A stretch of DNA of 64,000 nt from Pukyongia salina (lineage in GTDB: Bacteria; Bacteroidota; Bacteroidia; Flavobacteriales; Flavobacteriaceae), in the NCBI RefSeq assembly GCF_002966125.1, contig NZ_CP027062.1, positions 2,294,001-2,358,000 on the forward strand, written 5' to 3'. The translations under genes were made by a program, and so were the position numbers. Below, one piece after another: positions 27,151-36,305 of the stretch. The number at the start of each line of letters is the position of its first letter. The first letter of the stretch is position 1. Below the pieces are notes generated by a model. That model was not told the origin of the DNA. It worked only from the letters and a program-made list of their open reading frames with translations, and did not search any database.

Positions 27151-27158
27151 CAAATATA
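27151..27158 (-). promoter_or_regulatory. -7 promoter box of fahA
   Basis: The minus strand reads TATATTTG, an exact TAnnTTTG match, 50 bp before the fahA start. It faces the glyA box 33 bp away, forming a divergent promoter pair. Confidence 0.55.
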
Positions 27159-27190
27159 TAATTTCTGAAGTATTACCCCTAAGCATTTTG

Positions 27191-27198
27191 TATTTTTG
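27191..27198 (+). promoter_or_regulatory. -7 promoter box of glyA
   Basis: TATTTTTG is an exact TAnnTTTG match ending 24 bp before the glyA ATG. No good TTG element lies at the usual spacing upstream. Confidence 0.55.
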
Positions 27199-27222
27199 CT
27201 GCTTTATTAACATTTCTGAAAT

Positions 27223-28500
27223 ATGATATCCAGAGACGAACAGATATTCGAACTAATAGAGGCTGAAAAACAGAGACAATTGAATGGCCTGGAGCTTATT
27301 GCTTCCGAAAATTTTGTGAGTGATCAGGTGATGGAAGCTGCGGGTTCTGTCCTAACCAATAAGTACGCCGAAGGTTACCCCGGTAAGCGATATTATGGGG
27401 GTTGCGAAGTGGTAGATGAGGTAGAAAGCATCGCGATCGAAAGAGCCAAAACGCTGTTCGGCGCCGAATATGCCAACGTTCAACCTCACAGTGGATCGCA
27501 GGCTAATACTGCTGTTTTTGCTGCTTGCCTGAAGCCGGGTGATAAATTCCTGGGATTCGATCTTTCGCACGGAGGCCATTTAACTCACGGTTCTCCTGTT
27601 AATTTCTCCGGTAAATTATATAATCCGGTCTTTTATGGCGTGGATGAAGCCACCGGAATGCTGAACTACGACAAAATTGAAGAGATTGCGATCGCCGAGA
27701 AGCCTAAGATGATCATCGCGGGTGCTTCGGCTTACTCAAGGGAGATAGATTACAAACGATTCAGAGAGATAGCCGATAAAGTAGGCGCCATCCTTATGGC
27801 CGATATTGCCCATCCGGCAGGATTGATCGCCAAGGGTATCATTTCAGACCCAATTCCGCACTGTCATGTGGTAACCACCACTACGCACAAAACATTACGC
27901 GGACCCCGTGGCGGATTAATACTTATGGGGAAGGATTTTGAGAATCCCTTCGGAATTACATTAAAGAGTGGTAAGCCTCGCATGATGTCGTCATTATTAG
28001 ATAGTGGTATCTTTCCCGGTAACCAGGGCGGGCCATTGGAACATATTATTGCGGCCAAGGCTATAGCATTCGGAGAAGCGTTAACAGACGACTTCCTTCA
28101 TTATATGGTACAGGTTAAAAAGAATGCTGCTGTTATGGCACAGGCCTTTGTAGATAAAGGTTATAAGATCATATCGGGAGGGACAGACAACCACATGATG
28201 CTCATCGACCTTCGGAACAAGAATATCACAGGGAAAGATGCCGAGGAAGCTCTAGGGAAAGCCGATATCACCGTGAACAAGAACATGGTTCCTTTCGACG
28301 ATAAATCGCCCTTTGTTACCAGCGGGATCCGCATTGGTACTGCGGCTGTCACTACACGTGGTCTTAAGGAAGACGATATGCAGCAGATCGTAGACCTGAT
28401 CGATGAGGCTATTATTAATTACGAGAACGAGGAAAAACTCGAATCCATCGCAGGAAGGGTGAATCAAATGATGGCTGGTAAGCCTTTGTTTCAGGCGTGA
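27223..28500 (+). CDS. glyA: serine hydroxymethyltransferase
   Basis: A PLP enzyme that converts serine and tetrahydrofolate to glycine and 5,10-methylene-tetrahydrofolate. It has 425 residues. Landmarks are [42 protein letters not shown] and the PLP-lysine motif [14 protein letters not shown] (K223). It continues the one-carbon theme of fhs at 12779. The last 10 bp overlap the end of the convergent MNIO gene on the minus strand, so the two genes share a 3' boundary. Confidence 0.97.
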   Translation: MISRDEQIFELIEAEKQRQLNGLELIASENFVSDQVMEAAGSVLTNKYAEGYPGKRYYGGCEVVDEVESIAIERAKTLFGAEYANVQPHSGSQANTAVFAACLKPGDKFLGFDLSHGGHLTHGSPVNFSGKLYNPVFYGVDEATGMLNYDKIEEIAIAEKPKMIIAGASAYSREIDYKRFREIADKVGAILMADIAHPAGLIAKGIISDPIPHCHVVTTTTHKTLRGPRGGLILMGKDFENPFGITLKSGKPRMMSSLLDSGIFPGNQGGPLEHIIAAKAIAFGEALTDDFLHYMVQVKKNAAVMAQAFVDKGYKIISGGTDNHMMLIDLRNKNITGKDAEEALGKADITVNKNMVPFDDKSPFVTSGIRIGTAAVTTRGLKEDDMQQIVDLIDEAIINYENEEKLESIAGRVNQMMAGKPLFQA

Positions 28501-29957
28501 TCTAGCACCAACCAATCTGTGTTCGACGTTTCCGGGGTGATCTCAACTTCGTATTCACCCAGGGCACCCATTGTTTCCGGCAATTTGCCCTGTGAAAGAG
28601 CATTGAACATAGGGGTGGGGTCGGCATCAAATTCAACTACACGTGTGGTTTCGTCCATCAGGGTGTCCAAAACAGCAAGCTCGTAACGCAGGAGACGGTC
28701 AAGCCAGGGTAATTTATATTCTTTTTTCTGAAGATATTTGGCGAAATTCTTCGCTTCCTTATAGCTTAGTTGCTCTGGTGGATAGCTTTCCCAGAAATGA
28801 TTGAGAATGGCCGAGAATACCTCCGCACCCAAAACCAGCATCATGTAGCGCGTGGTTAGCTTAAAGATTCGCGCCACCATGGACGCCCTGAATTCTTTAA
28901 TTAGTTTTTGATATACCTCGAATCGCTCTTCCTGAACAGTGCCTTCCGAAGCAGAACTTCGGCCTATCACTTCATTGCCTAGCAAACTTTCCCATTCTGC
29001 TGGTTGGTACTCCTGGTTTAGTTTTTGAACGTTGTAAACAGCTTTCGGGAGCTGTTCATTATTAATAGCCTTGTAGCGTATTTTTCTGCTTTCCCAGAGA
29101 TCGCGAACCGTCTCCATTTCAGAAATAATAACGGGGTCACCCACGACCGGGATGTATGAATCGAAAATTTCATAGGTAATAGCTTTTAAATTTGGAAGAT
29201 CCGGCAGGATCTCTCGTGTAAGTGATAATAATCGTTTATCGATGGGCCCGGAGTGAGAGTCCATCCAGAGTCCGTTTAACTCGGTTCCCCCGGCGATATG
29301 CATTTCCACAACCTGTTCCAGAGGTATCTCTTTAAGAAAATCGACGATGCTTTGCCGGCCGTTTAACTGGTTAGCGAAGAGGTTATGTATGTCTAGAAGG
29401 ATACCGCAGTTAGTGGCTTTGGCGAGAGCCGAAACATAAGCACCGTCGTTCATCTCTTTAGTATTTGGTTTTAAATAATTCACTCCTGTTTCTACTGCGA
29501 TAGGGCGCTCTATCTCTTTTTGCAGAATGGTCACATTGTTTATGGCCAGTTCCAATCCTCTTTCGGTTTGGAGCGGTGGCAAGAAGAATCCGGTATTGAA
29601 TTGCGTTGTAGCGTTAAAGCTAAGATGCTCGGTCACCCAGGGGCTGTTAAATAAGTTAGCCGAATATTTTATCAGGTCAAGTTGGTCGCGTTTGGGTGTA
29701 AGGCTCCCACCAACCGGGGCACCTATACTATGAACCAGTTTATTGTATGGCAAAGCCTGGATTTGTTCGAAGACATTGACAGGGATCTGCAAACTGTCGT
29801 CGGCATTTCTAATGCACAGGGTTTGTGGTTCCACCTCCAGGGTGTCTATCAGGCCTTTTGGAAGATCAATATTGGCAATAGCTGGCGAATAGATAATGCC
29901 TACCCCTGTTTGGGGTAGACATTCTAACGCCTTCACGTTGTTGATAGATCCTTTCAT
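28491..29957 (-). CDS. multinuclear non-heme iron oxidase (DUF692/MNIO) fused to a DUF2063-like domain
   Basis: A 488-residue protein. Residues 15-290 are a DUF692 (MNIO) barrel, the family of MbnB, BufB, TglH and ChrH that modifies cysteine residues of peptides with an iron centre. The metal-site residues look present: H76, H111 (TEHLSF), E156, D189 and N192 ([11 protein letters not shown]), E218 and H220 (EMHIAGG), D233 and H235 (DSHSGP), E263. Residues 335-435 resemble the DUF2063/BufC partner protein ([46 protein letters not shown]), here fused in one chain. It lies 7 bp after the small cysteine-motif gene, its likely substrate or partner. The reaction is inferred. Confidence 0.82.
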   Translation of the reverse strand: MKGSINNVKALECLPQTGVGIIYSPAIANIDLPKGLIDTLEVEPQTLCIRNADDSLQIPVNVFEQIQALPYNKLVHSIGAPVGGSLTPKRDQLDLIKYSANLFNSPWVTEHLSFNATTQFNTGFFLPPLQTERGLELAINNVTILQKEIERPIAVETGVNYLKPNTKEMNDGAYVSALAKATNCGILLDIHNLFANQLNGRQSIVDFLKEIPLEQVVEMHIAGGTELNGLWMDSHSGPIDKRLLSLTREILPDLPNLKAITYEIFDSYIPVVGDPVIISEMETVRDLWESRKIRYKAINNEQLPKAVYNVQKLNQEYQPAEWESLLGNEVIGRSSASEGTVQEERFEVYQKLIKEFRASMVARIFKLTTRYMMLVLGAEVFSAILNHFWESYPPEQLSYKEAKNFAKYLQKKEYKLPWLDRLLRYELAVLDTLMDETTRVVEFDADPTPMFNALSQGKLPETMGALGEYEVEITPETSNTDWLVLDHA

Positions 29958-29964
29958 ATTTCAA

Positions 29965-30369
29965 TTAGAAATTGAAGTCGAATTGATTCTGAAAGTAAAT
30001 ATCGTGCCCCGAACAACATGCAAGACAACCGATCTCCTCAAAGATATCTTTAATGGCTAAATCAATCTTTCCGATGTCATACGATGTGTTCTTGGAAACA
30101 CCAACGCTCAGGGTACTCGTTGAAGCCAGTTTACTTGGCTGAGGTGTAGGATCGCCATACGCTATAGGCTGAATGGCTTGTTCTTTTGGGTCCAGAACGT
30201 AATCGCGGATGGTGGTGAAATAACAATCCACTCCCGAAAAACATTTAGGACATCCCAATTCGTCTAAAAGATCGTAGATACTTCTCTGAAAAGCATCTGC
30301 GTTGTAGGCTACTTTGGCAGGAATGGAAAGTCTTATTGCTCCGCTTCCTTTTCGCTCTCTTGATTTCAT
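29965..30369 (-). CDS. small protein with twin cysteine-motif repeats, candidate MNIO substrate
   Basis: A 134-residue protein I do not recognise by name. It is built from two similar halves. Each has a short strand, a spacer, a helix ending in [L/I]G-C, then C-x2-C-x-S-G-x-D: LGCPKCFSGVDCYF (C40, C43, C49) and IGCLACCSGHDIYF (C115, C118, C119). The linker at about 60-85 is rich in Pro, Ser and Thr. There is no signal peptide. It is the first gene of a two-gene unit with the MNIO gene, 7 bp away. MNIO enzymes act on cysteines of partner peptides, so it is the natural candidate substrate; it could instead bind metal or regulate the enzyme. Confidence 0.75.
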   Translation of the reverse strand: MKSRERKGSGAIRLSIPAKVAYNADAFQRSIYDLLDELGCPKCFSGVDCYFTTIRDYVLDPKEQAIQPIAYGDPTPQPSKLASTSTLSVGVSKNTSYDIGKIDLAIKDIFEEIGCLACCSGHDIYFQNQFDFNF

Positions 30370-30397
30370 ACTATTTGTTTTAAGATTAATGATGGTG

Positions 30398-30428
30398 TAA
30401 AATTAGACCTGTGAGGTACGCAGCACAA
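30398..30428 (-). promoter_or_regulatory. putative promoter of the MNIO cassette
   Basis: On the minus strand a TTG (30428-30426) is followed after 20 bp by TAATTTTA (30405-30398), one mismatch from the TAnnTTTG box. It lies about 28 bp before the first gene of the cassette. Confidence 0.4.
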
Positions 30429-30541
30429 GCGTATTTTCCCTAAGAATCCCAGCGAGGATTGCTCCAAATTTGAAGGGGTAAAAACCTTTTTTATAGAGGA
30501 AAATTCCTAATTTGCAACAGGTCCATTACAGATCTTTCTAC

Positions 30542-31054
30542 ATGATCGTTACAGAAACCAGGCGTTTACAGATTCGACACTATACATTAGAAGATGCACC
30601 TTTTGTGCTCGAATTACTCAATTCACCCGAATGGGTCTCTAATATTGGTGACCGGGGGATTAAAACTCTTTCAGATGCCGAGGATTACATAGCCGAGAAA
30701 TATTTACCTCAGTATTCAGAGCGTGGCTACGGAGCTTATATTTCGGAAATAAAAGAAAGTGGAGAGATCGTTGGCACCTGCGGACTTTACAAGCGTCCGG
30801 ACCTCGATCATCCGGACATAGGGTTTGCATTACTTCCGAAGTACAGTAAAAAAGGCTACGCCTTTGAAGCCGCCCAGGCCGTGATGGAATATGCCAGATC
30901 ATTCTTGAAAATCGACCCGATTTACGGCATTACCCTTCCAACGAACAGAAACTCCATACGGCTGTTGGAAAAACTCGGACTCCGCCAGGTAGACCGCATT
31001 AGGTTAGAAGATGATACGGAAGAACTATTGTTATTCTCCACTGCTCAAAACTAG
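30542..31054 (+). CDS. GNAT family N-acetyltransferase
   Basis: A 170-residue RimJ/RimL-type acetyltransferase; the ATG at 30542 gives MIVTETRRLQIRHYTLEDA. The substrate segment WVSNIGDRGIKTLSDAEDYI is typical of the subgroup. The acetyl-CoA region is GFALLPKYSKKGYAFEAAQAVMEYA, followed by TLPTNRNSIRLLEKLGLRQ. The substrate is unknown. It is divergent from the MNIO cassette, with about 170 bp between them, and upstream of a sensor kinase gene, but it does not belong to either system by any sequence evidence. Confidence 0.85.
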   Translation: MIVTETRRLQIRHYTLEDAPFVLELLNSPEWVSNIGDRGIKTLSDAEDYIAEKYLPQYSERGYGAYISEIKESGEIVGTCGLYKRPDLDHPDIGFALLPKYSKKGYAFEAAQAVMEYARSFLKIDPIYGITLPTNRNSIRLLEKLGLRQVDRIRLEDDTEELLLFSTAQN

Positions 31055-31065
31055 GATCCCTGCAG

Positions 31066-31085
31066 AATACCCCATTTAGGGGATT
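31066..31085. promoter_or_regulatory. dyad operator candidate upstream of the propeller kinase gene
   Basis: The 20-bp sequence AATACCCCATTTAGGGGATT has dyad symmetry (CCCC and GGGG arms with a 5-bp centre, AAT/ATT flanks). A second copy, matching 15 of 20 positions, lies at 34981-35000 upstream of the OmpA-family gene. Both sites end 50-56 bp before a start codon. It may be the binding site of the regulator encoded at 34334. Confidence 0.5.
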
Positions 31086-31135
31086 TACCTTTCCCTTTAA
31101 TTGGTTAATTTTAAGCGTATTAAAGTATTTTATAA

Positions 31136-34100
31136 ATGCTGAAACATCACCACAGCATATATTGCCTTTTAATCTCGGTTATATTGTCCATACAGTTAAG
31201 TTACGGGCAACTATATGAGGTAACACGTTATGCCGATGACAATGGCCTGCCATCGCGTATTGTTCACGATGTTGACCAGGATAGCGAAGGTTATTTGTGG
31301 GTTGCCGGGAACAATGGGTTATACAAGTTCGATGGGCAAAATTTCCATGCCTATTATGCCGTGCTAAATGATACTACGGGTCTTCGGAATAACAAGATCA
31401 ATACACTTATTGCCGACAGCAATGATCGAATTTGGATTGGTACTCCCAAAGGACTGCACCTAATGGAGCAGGGCGAGATACGCTACGTACCCCTGGAAAC
31501 TAATAGTACCGATTCTCAAGAACATATTACCGCCATTTTTGAGGATTCCGATAAGAATATATGGGTAGGCACCTATGAAGGATTTTACAGAATTTCACAT
31601 GAAAGTGGTATCATTGATAACTTTGCAGAACATCTTTTATGGAATGAAAAGAAGAGTACGGTTTGGGGATTCTCCCAGGATACAGCCGGGAATATCTGGA
31701 TCGCCCGTGCAACCTATCCTCCTTTACTACTTCCAAAAGGAAAATCGACCTTCAAAGAACTCGATCTAACGATAGCAGATGAGGATCTGCCGGAGGATCT
31801 CACAATATTTCACTATCTCGAATACGAAACCGGGCACTTCCTGGTTGGGAGTCCTCATGGATTGCTAAAAGGCACCTACGACCTTGATAATAGTTTTATT
31901 ATTAGTAAATATCGAACCCCGGATAACAAGCCCCTGCCAAGGTATCATATTAACAAAACGGTAATAGATGTTGATGGGGCAATATGGATAGCTACCTGGC
32001 GTAATTATTATAAAAAATTTCTCATAAGGGACGGATATCTTGAGGAGCAGGAAGTGATCGGGATGAAAGACTTTAACCAGATGTCGGGCTTTGCACGAAG
32101 CGTTTTCCAGGATAAGCAGCAAAATCTCTGGATGCCGAATTCGAACGGATTGTTCAAGTTTAGCAAAAGCACTGGAAATGCCACGATCTTTCCACCACCG
32201 CATAAACCTAATTGTATTGAAAATATTAGCGTTTATAGTATAATTGAAGATAAGTTAGACCGACTATGGATCAACACACCCACTCATCTTTACAGGATCG
32301 ACAAGGAAGACATTTTAAACAACAGATGCCCCAAGGAGTATCTAAGTTTTGAGAATCCACATTTTCAACTTTCAAGAGATATGTTTATCGATAGTCGTGA
32401 CCGATTATGGATAAGTGGCCAGGGAGGGATAAGTGTTACCCAGCTTGATGACGAGCATGAACCGGGTGACTTTGTACATTATACGCCTAAAGATGGATTA
32501 CCACACCTATGGTCCTTCGAAATTCTGGAAGAAAACCCTGATACATTCTGGGTCACGAATTATCACGGACTTTTAAAACTTACCCTAAAGGACGCTGATA
32601 TTAGAAAACCGCAGTTCATTAACTACCAGGCTAATGCAGAAAGCCCCACCACATTGATAAATTCGTATACGTTACAGCTTGAAAAAGATAAGGGAGGATC
32701 GCTTTGGATAGGTACCTTTTCGGGCTTGAGTAAACTAATTTCGGAAAGGGCAGAGGGAAGCTTTTCAAATCACACTACATCTTTCGGTAGATCCGATCAG
32801 CTAAGTAACAATTCGATCAAAAAGATTTTCAGGGATAGCAGGGACAGACTATGGATAGGAACTCAAACCGGCCTGAACTTGTATATCGAAGAATCGAATT
32901 CGTTTATTCAATTTGGCCGCCCAGAAGGATTGCCTTCAGAATATATACTTGGAATAGCCGAGGATAGCGAAAACCAACTATGGATCACCACCACGAACGG
33001 GGTATTTAAAGGTATCTACAATGACTCTATGAAGGCTTTCGTTCATATTGAATATTTTACGGGAAAAGATGGGCTTGCAGATAATATATCCAATCGTAAT
33101 GCTATTTACATAGATGAAGACGATCATGTATTTATTGGCAGTAGCAAGGGAATTAGTGTATTGAATAATGCACAATCTCAGATGGATCTTCGGAAGTATA
33201 ATTTGGGTATAACAACCTTGGAAAGTATTCGTAAAAAAGAATCGGGCTTTGTGTCTGTGCTGAAGAAAATGAAGAACAACAAGATAGAGCTTTCAGCAAG
33301 GGAAAATTCGATCAGACTTCATTATGCTGTTCTGGATTTTACTAATCCCGAATTTAATCAATACAGGCATAAATTTTTACCTCTGAACGAAGACTGGATA
33401 GAAACGGGCAATTCCTCTCAACTTACCTATTACAATCTCTCTCCGGGGTCTTACGAACTTATTCTCGACGGGCACAATAACCAGGGTATGTGGGCTGGTG
33501 ACCCTCTAAAGATCTCGATCGTGATCGCCCCTCCTTTCTGGAAGTCCAATCTAGCATTTGCCCTTTATGTACTGCTTGCATTGGGGATAATTAGAATGCT
33601 TTATGTTATGCGAATTAGAAAGAAGATGCATGAATTAGAACAGGAAACCCGTCTTGAAAAAGCACTGATTCTGGAACGCGAACAGTTGCGGAATGAGAAT
33701 GCAGCCGATTTCCACGATGAGCTTGGCTCGAAGGTCACAAAGATCTCCATGTTCCTTACGTTGGCAGAGCGTTCTTTAAAAGAGGAGAAAGACCCAACAA
33801 ACTGGCTTGGTAAAATGAGGGAGAATATTAAGGATCTTTCAGGGAGTTTCAGGGATTTATTATGGGTGATCGATCCAAAGAAAGATAGTTTAGGCGATGC
33901 ATTTCTGCGATTGAAAGATTTTGGGGATGATCTTTTTGGTACTTCCGAAACCAGATTTAGTACTGTTGGTTTTTCGGAAACACTAAGTGCGATCAAGCTA
34001 GATCCACAAACTAAGAAACAGGTGGTGTTGATCTTTAAAGAAGCTATGCATAACTGTGCAAAACATGCCAATGCTACGCTGGTGGAACTAAATATTTCTC

Positions 34101-34303
34101 ATAAAGATGACCATTCATCACTGTTTTTACAGGATAACGGTAAGGGGTTTAATGCGCATGAACAGGGAAAAGGCCGGGGCCTTAACAATATGCATCAAAG
34201 GGCCGAAAAAATAGGAGGGAAGCTTAAGATAGTTTCAGATAAAAGTGGTACGACGATTAAATTGGAAAACATACCCCATCTGAGGGATGTAAATACAGTT
34301 TAA
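31136..34303 (+). CDS. two-component propeller sensor histidine kinase
   Basis: A 1055-residue membrane sensor. A signal peptide (about 1-24, ending SYGQ) is followed by many Reg_prop blades with the typical DSEGYLWVAGNNGLYKFDG pattern; they fill about residues 30-700 as two propellers. A Y_Y_Y-type domain (HKFLPLNEDWIETGN...LSPGSYEL) occupies about 735-800, and one transmembrane helix lies near 802-824. The cytoplasmic kinase has H860 in AADFHDELGSKVTKIS (HisKA_3 type) and a HATPase domain with QVVLIFKEAMHNCAKHA and GRGLNNMHQRAEKIGG. It lacks a receiver and an AraC domain, so it is not the classic hybrid type; the NarL-type regulator follows 30 bp on. Confidence 0.92.
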   Translation: MLKHHHSIYCLLISVILSIQLSYGQLYEVTRYADDNGLPSRIVHDVDQDSEGYLWVAGNNGLYKFDGQNFHAYYAVLNDTTGLRNNKINTLIADSNDRIWIGTPKGLHLMEQGEIRYVPLETNSTDSQEHITAIFEDSDKNIWVGTYEGFYRISHESGIIDNFAEHLLWNEKKSTVWGFSQDTAGNIWIARATYPPLLLPKGKSTFKELDLTIADEDLPEDLTIFHYLEYETGHFLVGSPHGLLKGTYDLDNSFIISKYRTPDNKPLPRYHINKTVIDVDGAIWIATWRNYYKKFLIRDGYLEEQEVIGMKDFNQMSGFARSVFQDKQQNLWMPNSNGLFKFSKSTGNATIFPPPHKPNCIENISVYSIIEDKLDRLWINTPTHLYRIDKEDILNNRCPKEYLSFENPHFQLSRDMFIDSRDRLWISGQGGISVTQLDDEHEPGDFVHYTPKDGLPHLWSFEILEENPDTFWVTNYHGLLKLTLKDADIRKPQFINYQANAESPTTLINSYTLQLEKDKGGSLWIGTFSGLSKLISERAEGSFSNHTTSFGRSDQLSNNSIKKIFRDSRDRLWIGTQTGLNLYIEESNSFIQFGRPEGLPSEYILGIAEDSENQLWITTTNGVFKGIYNDSMKAFVHIEYFTGKDGLADNISNRNAIYIDEDDHVFIGSSKGISVLNNAQSQMDLRKYNLGITTLESIRKKESGFVSVLKKMKNNKIELSARENSIRLHYAVLDFTNPEFNQYRHKFLPLNEDWIETGNSSQLTYYNLSPGSYELILDGHNNQGMWAGDPLKISIVIAPPFWKSNLAFALYVLLALGIIRMLYVMRIRKKMHELEQETRLEKALILEREQLRNENAADFHDELGSKVTKISMFLTLAERSLKEEKDPTNWLGKMRENIKDLSGSFRDLLWVIDPKKDSLGDAFLRLKDFGDDLFGTSETRFSTVGFSETLSAIKLDPQTKKQVVLIFKEAMHNCAKHANATLVELNISHKDDHSSLFLQDNGKGFNAHEQGKGRGLNNMHQRAEKIGGKLKIVSDKSGTTIKLENIPHLRDVNTV

Positions 34304-34333
34304 TTAGTTGTAAATTAGACTATTGAACCTAAT

Positions 34334-34960
34334 ATGTTGACAGATACCATACATATAGCAATTGTTGAGGATGATAATGAGATAAGACAGACCCTACAAC
34401 TAATTCTGGATGGTTCGGCTGGTTTCGCCTGTAAATATGCTTTTGCAGATGCCGAGTCGGCCATAGCATCTATTCCAGATTTGCCTGTTGACGTGGTACT
34501 GATGGATATCGATCTGCCAGGAAAAAGCGGTATTGAGGCGACGCGTGAATTACGAAAGCGGATTGGTGAGATAGACTTTATAATGTTAACGGTCCAGAGT
34601 GATGACGACTCTATATTCGAATCCTTGTGCGCCGGGGCATCGGGTTATTTACTGAAAGATACCAACCCCGCAGACCTGCTTGTACATATAAAAGAGGTGC
34701 ATGAAGGAGGATCCCCAATGAGTAGCCAGATCGCCAGGCGAATCATCAATTCCTTCCGTATTATCGATAATCCGCTCTCCGATCGTGAAACAGAAGTCCT
34801 TAAACTTCTTAGCCAGGGACTCAATTATAAGGATGTTGCAGAGACTATGTTTTTAAGTCCGCATACGGTGAAAACCCACATCAAGAATATCTACTCCAAA
34901 CTGCATGTGAACAATCGAGCAGAGGCGATTTACAAAGCGATCAAGCAAAAACTCATTTAG
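34334..34960 (+). CDS. NarL/LuxR family response regulator
   Basis: A 208-residue regulator. The receiver domain (1-120) has the acidic pair in VEDDNE, the phospho-acceptor D58 in VVLMDIDLPGKSG, and the K in SGYLLKDTNPADL. Residues 140-205 form a LuxR-type helix-turn-helix (LSDRETEVLKLLSQGLNYKDVAETMFLSPHTVKTHIKNIY). The kinase at 31136 is upstream by 30 bp, so the two form an operon-encoded pair. A dyad operator candidate sits after its stop and before the OmpA gene, which could be a regulated target. Confidence 0.94.
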   Translation: MLTDTIHIAIVEDDNEIRQTLQLILDGSAGFACKYAFADAESAIASIPDLPVDVVLMDIDLPGKSGIEATRELRKRIGEIDFIMLTVQSDDDSIFESLCAGASGYLLKDTNPADLLVHIKEVHEGGSPMSSQIARRIINSFRIIDNPLSDRETEVLKLLSQGLNYKDVAETMFLSPHTVKTHIKNIYSKLHVNNRAEAIYKAIKQKLI

Positions 34961-34980
34961 CAGGAATTAGATTTTCTGAA

Positions 34981-35000
34981 AATACCCCATAAGAGCGATT
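34981..35000. promoter_or_regulatory. dyad operator candidate upstream of the OmpA-family gene
   Basis: AATACCCCATAAGAGCGATT matches the site at 31066 in the left arm and at 15 of 20 positions overall; the right arm is degenerate. It ends 56 bp before the ATG at 35057, almost the same distance as the first copy from its gene. Confidence 0.5.
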
Positions 35001-35056
35001 GATTTAAGTTGTTCATAATGAGAGATTTGTGATCTAATAATCAATATATCTCACTC

Positions 35057-36298
35057 ATGAAAACAACTAAACTTATTAAAAACATCGCAATGTTCTGTTT
35101 GCTACTTACATTTAGTAGTGGTTTTGGACAGGATGTAGGAGGTATTATCTCCAAGAAAGCGAAAAACAGAGCCAATAAGCAGATCAACAAAACTGTGGAC
35201 GATGGCCTCGATGCCATAGAAGGTAAGGACAAGAAAAAGACCAGTCCGAAAGAAGATAAGAATACCAATACGAACTCCGATGTAGTGGAAGTTTCCACAA
35301 ATTCAATGGGTTCAACGGTACCGCTTGATAATTTCATCGACCCGGGAACGGCAATCTTCGTGGACGACTTTAATACAGAACGCCCTACAGAATTCCCATC
35401 GAAATGGGTGCAGGTAAAGGGGGCGCTTCAGAATAACCAAGTAATAACCAATGGAAAAAAGGACGGAGTGGTTGAGACGATCTCCGGATACAGTACCATT
35501 AAACCTAATATCAGTAATGAAAACTACCTGGGTTCAGAGTTTAAGGTTGAAATGAAAGCTTACTTTCATAATAAAGGTAACGAGCAATATGTAATCAAGC
35601 TTAAGAATTCGGAAGATCCCTATGCCAACCACGATGTTAGAATAGGGAATGGTGTGATGTGGAATGGTGCCGACAATATCTCCAGATTACCGTCCGGGAT
35701 ATGGAAAGAAGGATGGCATACAATTCAATTATCCTTCAATAAAGGCTATATGAAGGGTTACCTCGACGGGTATATGCTGGTAAACGATCCGGACATTACG
35801 ACTAACGAGGATCATGTTCGAAAAATGTTCACTAACCTGGAGTTGTATATAATATCGCCTTCGGTAAACAAGAACCCTTCAAAACCCGAAATGGTTACTT
35901 ATTTCGCCATAGGAGGTAAGGGACACGATTTATATACCAGATTGAAGACAGACGGCAGACTAGTAATGAATAACATAAATTTTGAAGTAAACTCTTATAA
36001 CCTTACTTCTGATTCGTTTACAGTACTTGATCAGATCGCGGCTATGATGGCTCAAAATGTTGAGGTTCGATTGAATATACATGGACACACAGATTCTGAT
36101 GGATCCGATACGTCCAATCAGACCTTATCCGAGAATCGCGCATTGTCTGTAATGAAATATCTCACCGGGAAGGGAGTTGATCCAGGACGATTGTCCAGTG
36201 CTGGTTATGGGGAATCCAATCCGATTGCAGAAGGAAATTCACCGGAGGCAAAAGCTAAGAACAGACGAGTAGAATTTGTACTTATGGAACAAAAATGA
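35057..36298 (+). CDS. OmpA-family protein with beta-sandwich domain
   Basis: A 413-residue envelope protein. A signal peptide ends near GFGQD. Residues 30-75 are a basic, low-complexity linker (SKKAKNRANKQINK and KDKKKTSPKEDKNTNTN). Residues 95-300 look like a lectin-type or LamG-like beta-sandwich (VDDFNTERPTEFPSKWVQV; WKEGWHTIQLSF; MKGYLDGYMLVND). The C-terminal OmpA domain, from about 300, has NIHGHTDSDGSDTSNQ and LSENRALSVMKYL with the RR of NRRVEF, the peptidoglycan-binding signature. It anchors a surface or periplasmic domain to the wall. It is followed 7 bp on by a small exported protein and preceded by a candidate operator. Confidence 0.88.
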   Translation: MKTTKLIKNIAMFCLLLTFSSGFGQDVGGIISKKAKNRANKQINKTVDDGLDAIEGKDKKKTSPKEDKNTNTNSDVVEVSTNSMGSTVPLDNFIDPGTAIFVDDFNTERPTEFPSKWVQVKGALQNNQVITNGKKDGVVETISGYSTIKPNISNENYLGSEFKVEMKAYFHNKGNEQYVIKLKNSEDPYANHDVRIGNGVMWNGADNISRLPSGIWKEGWHTIQLSFNKGYMKGYLDGYMLVNDPDITTNEDHVRKMFTNLELYIISPSVNKNPSKPEMVTYFAIGGKGHDLYTRLKTDGRLVMNNINFEVNSYNLTSDSFTVLDQIAAMMAQNVEVRLNIHGHTDSDGSDTSNQTLSENRALSVMKYLTGKGVDPGRLSSAGYGESNPIAEGNSPEAKAKNRRVEFVLMEQK

Positions 36299-36305
36299 TA
36301 GCGAT

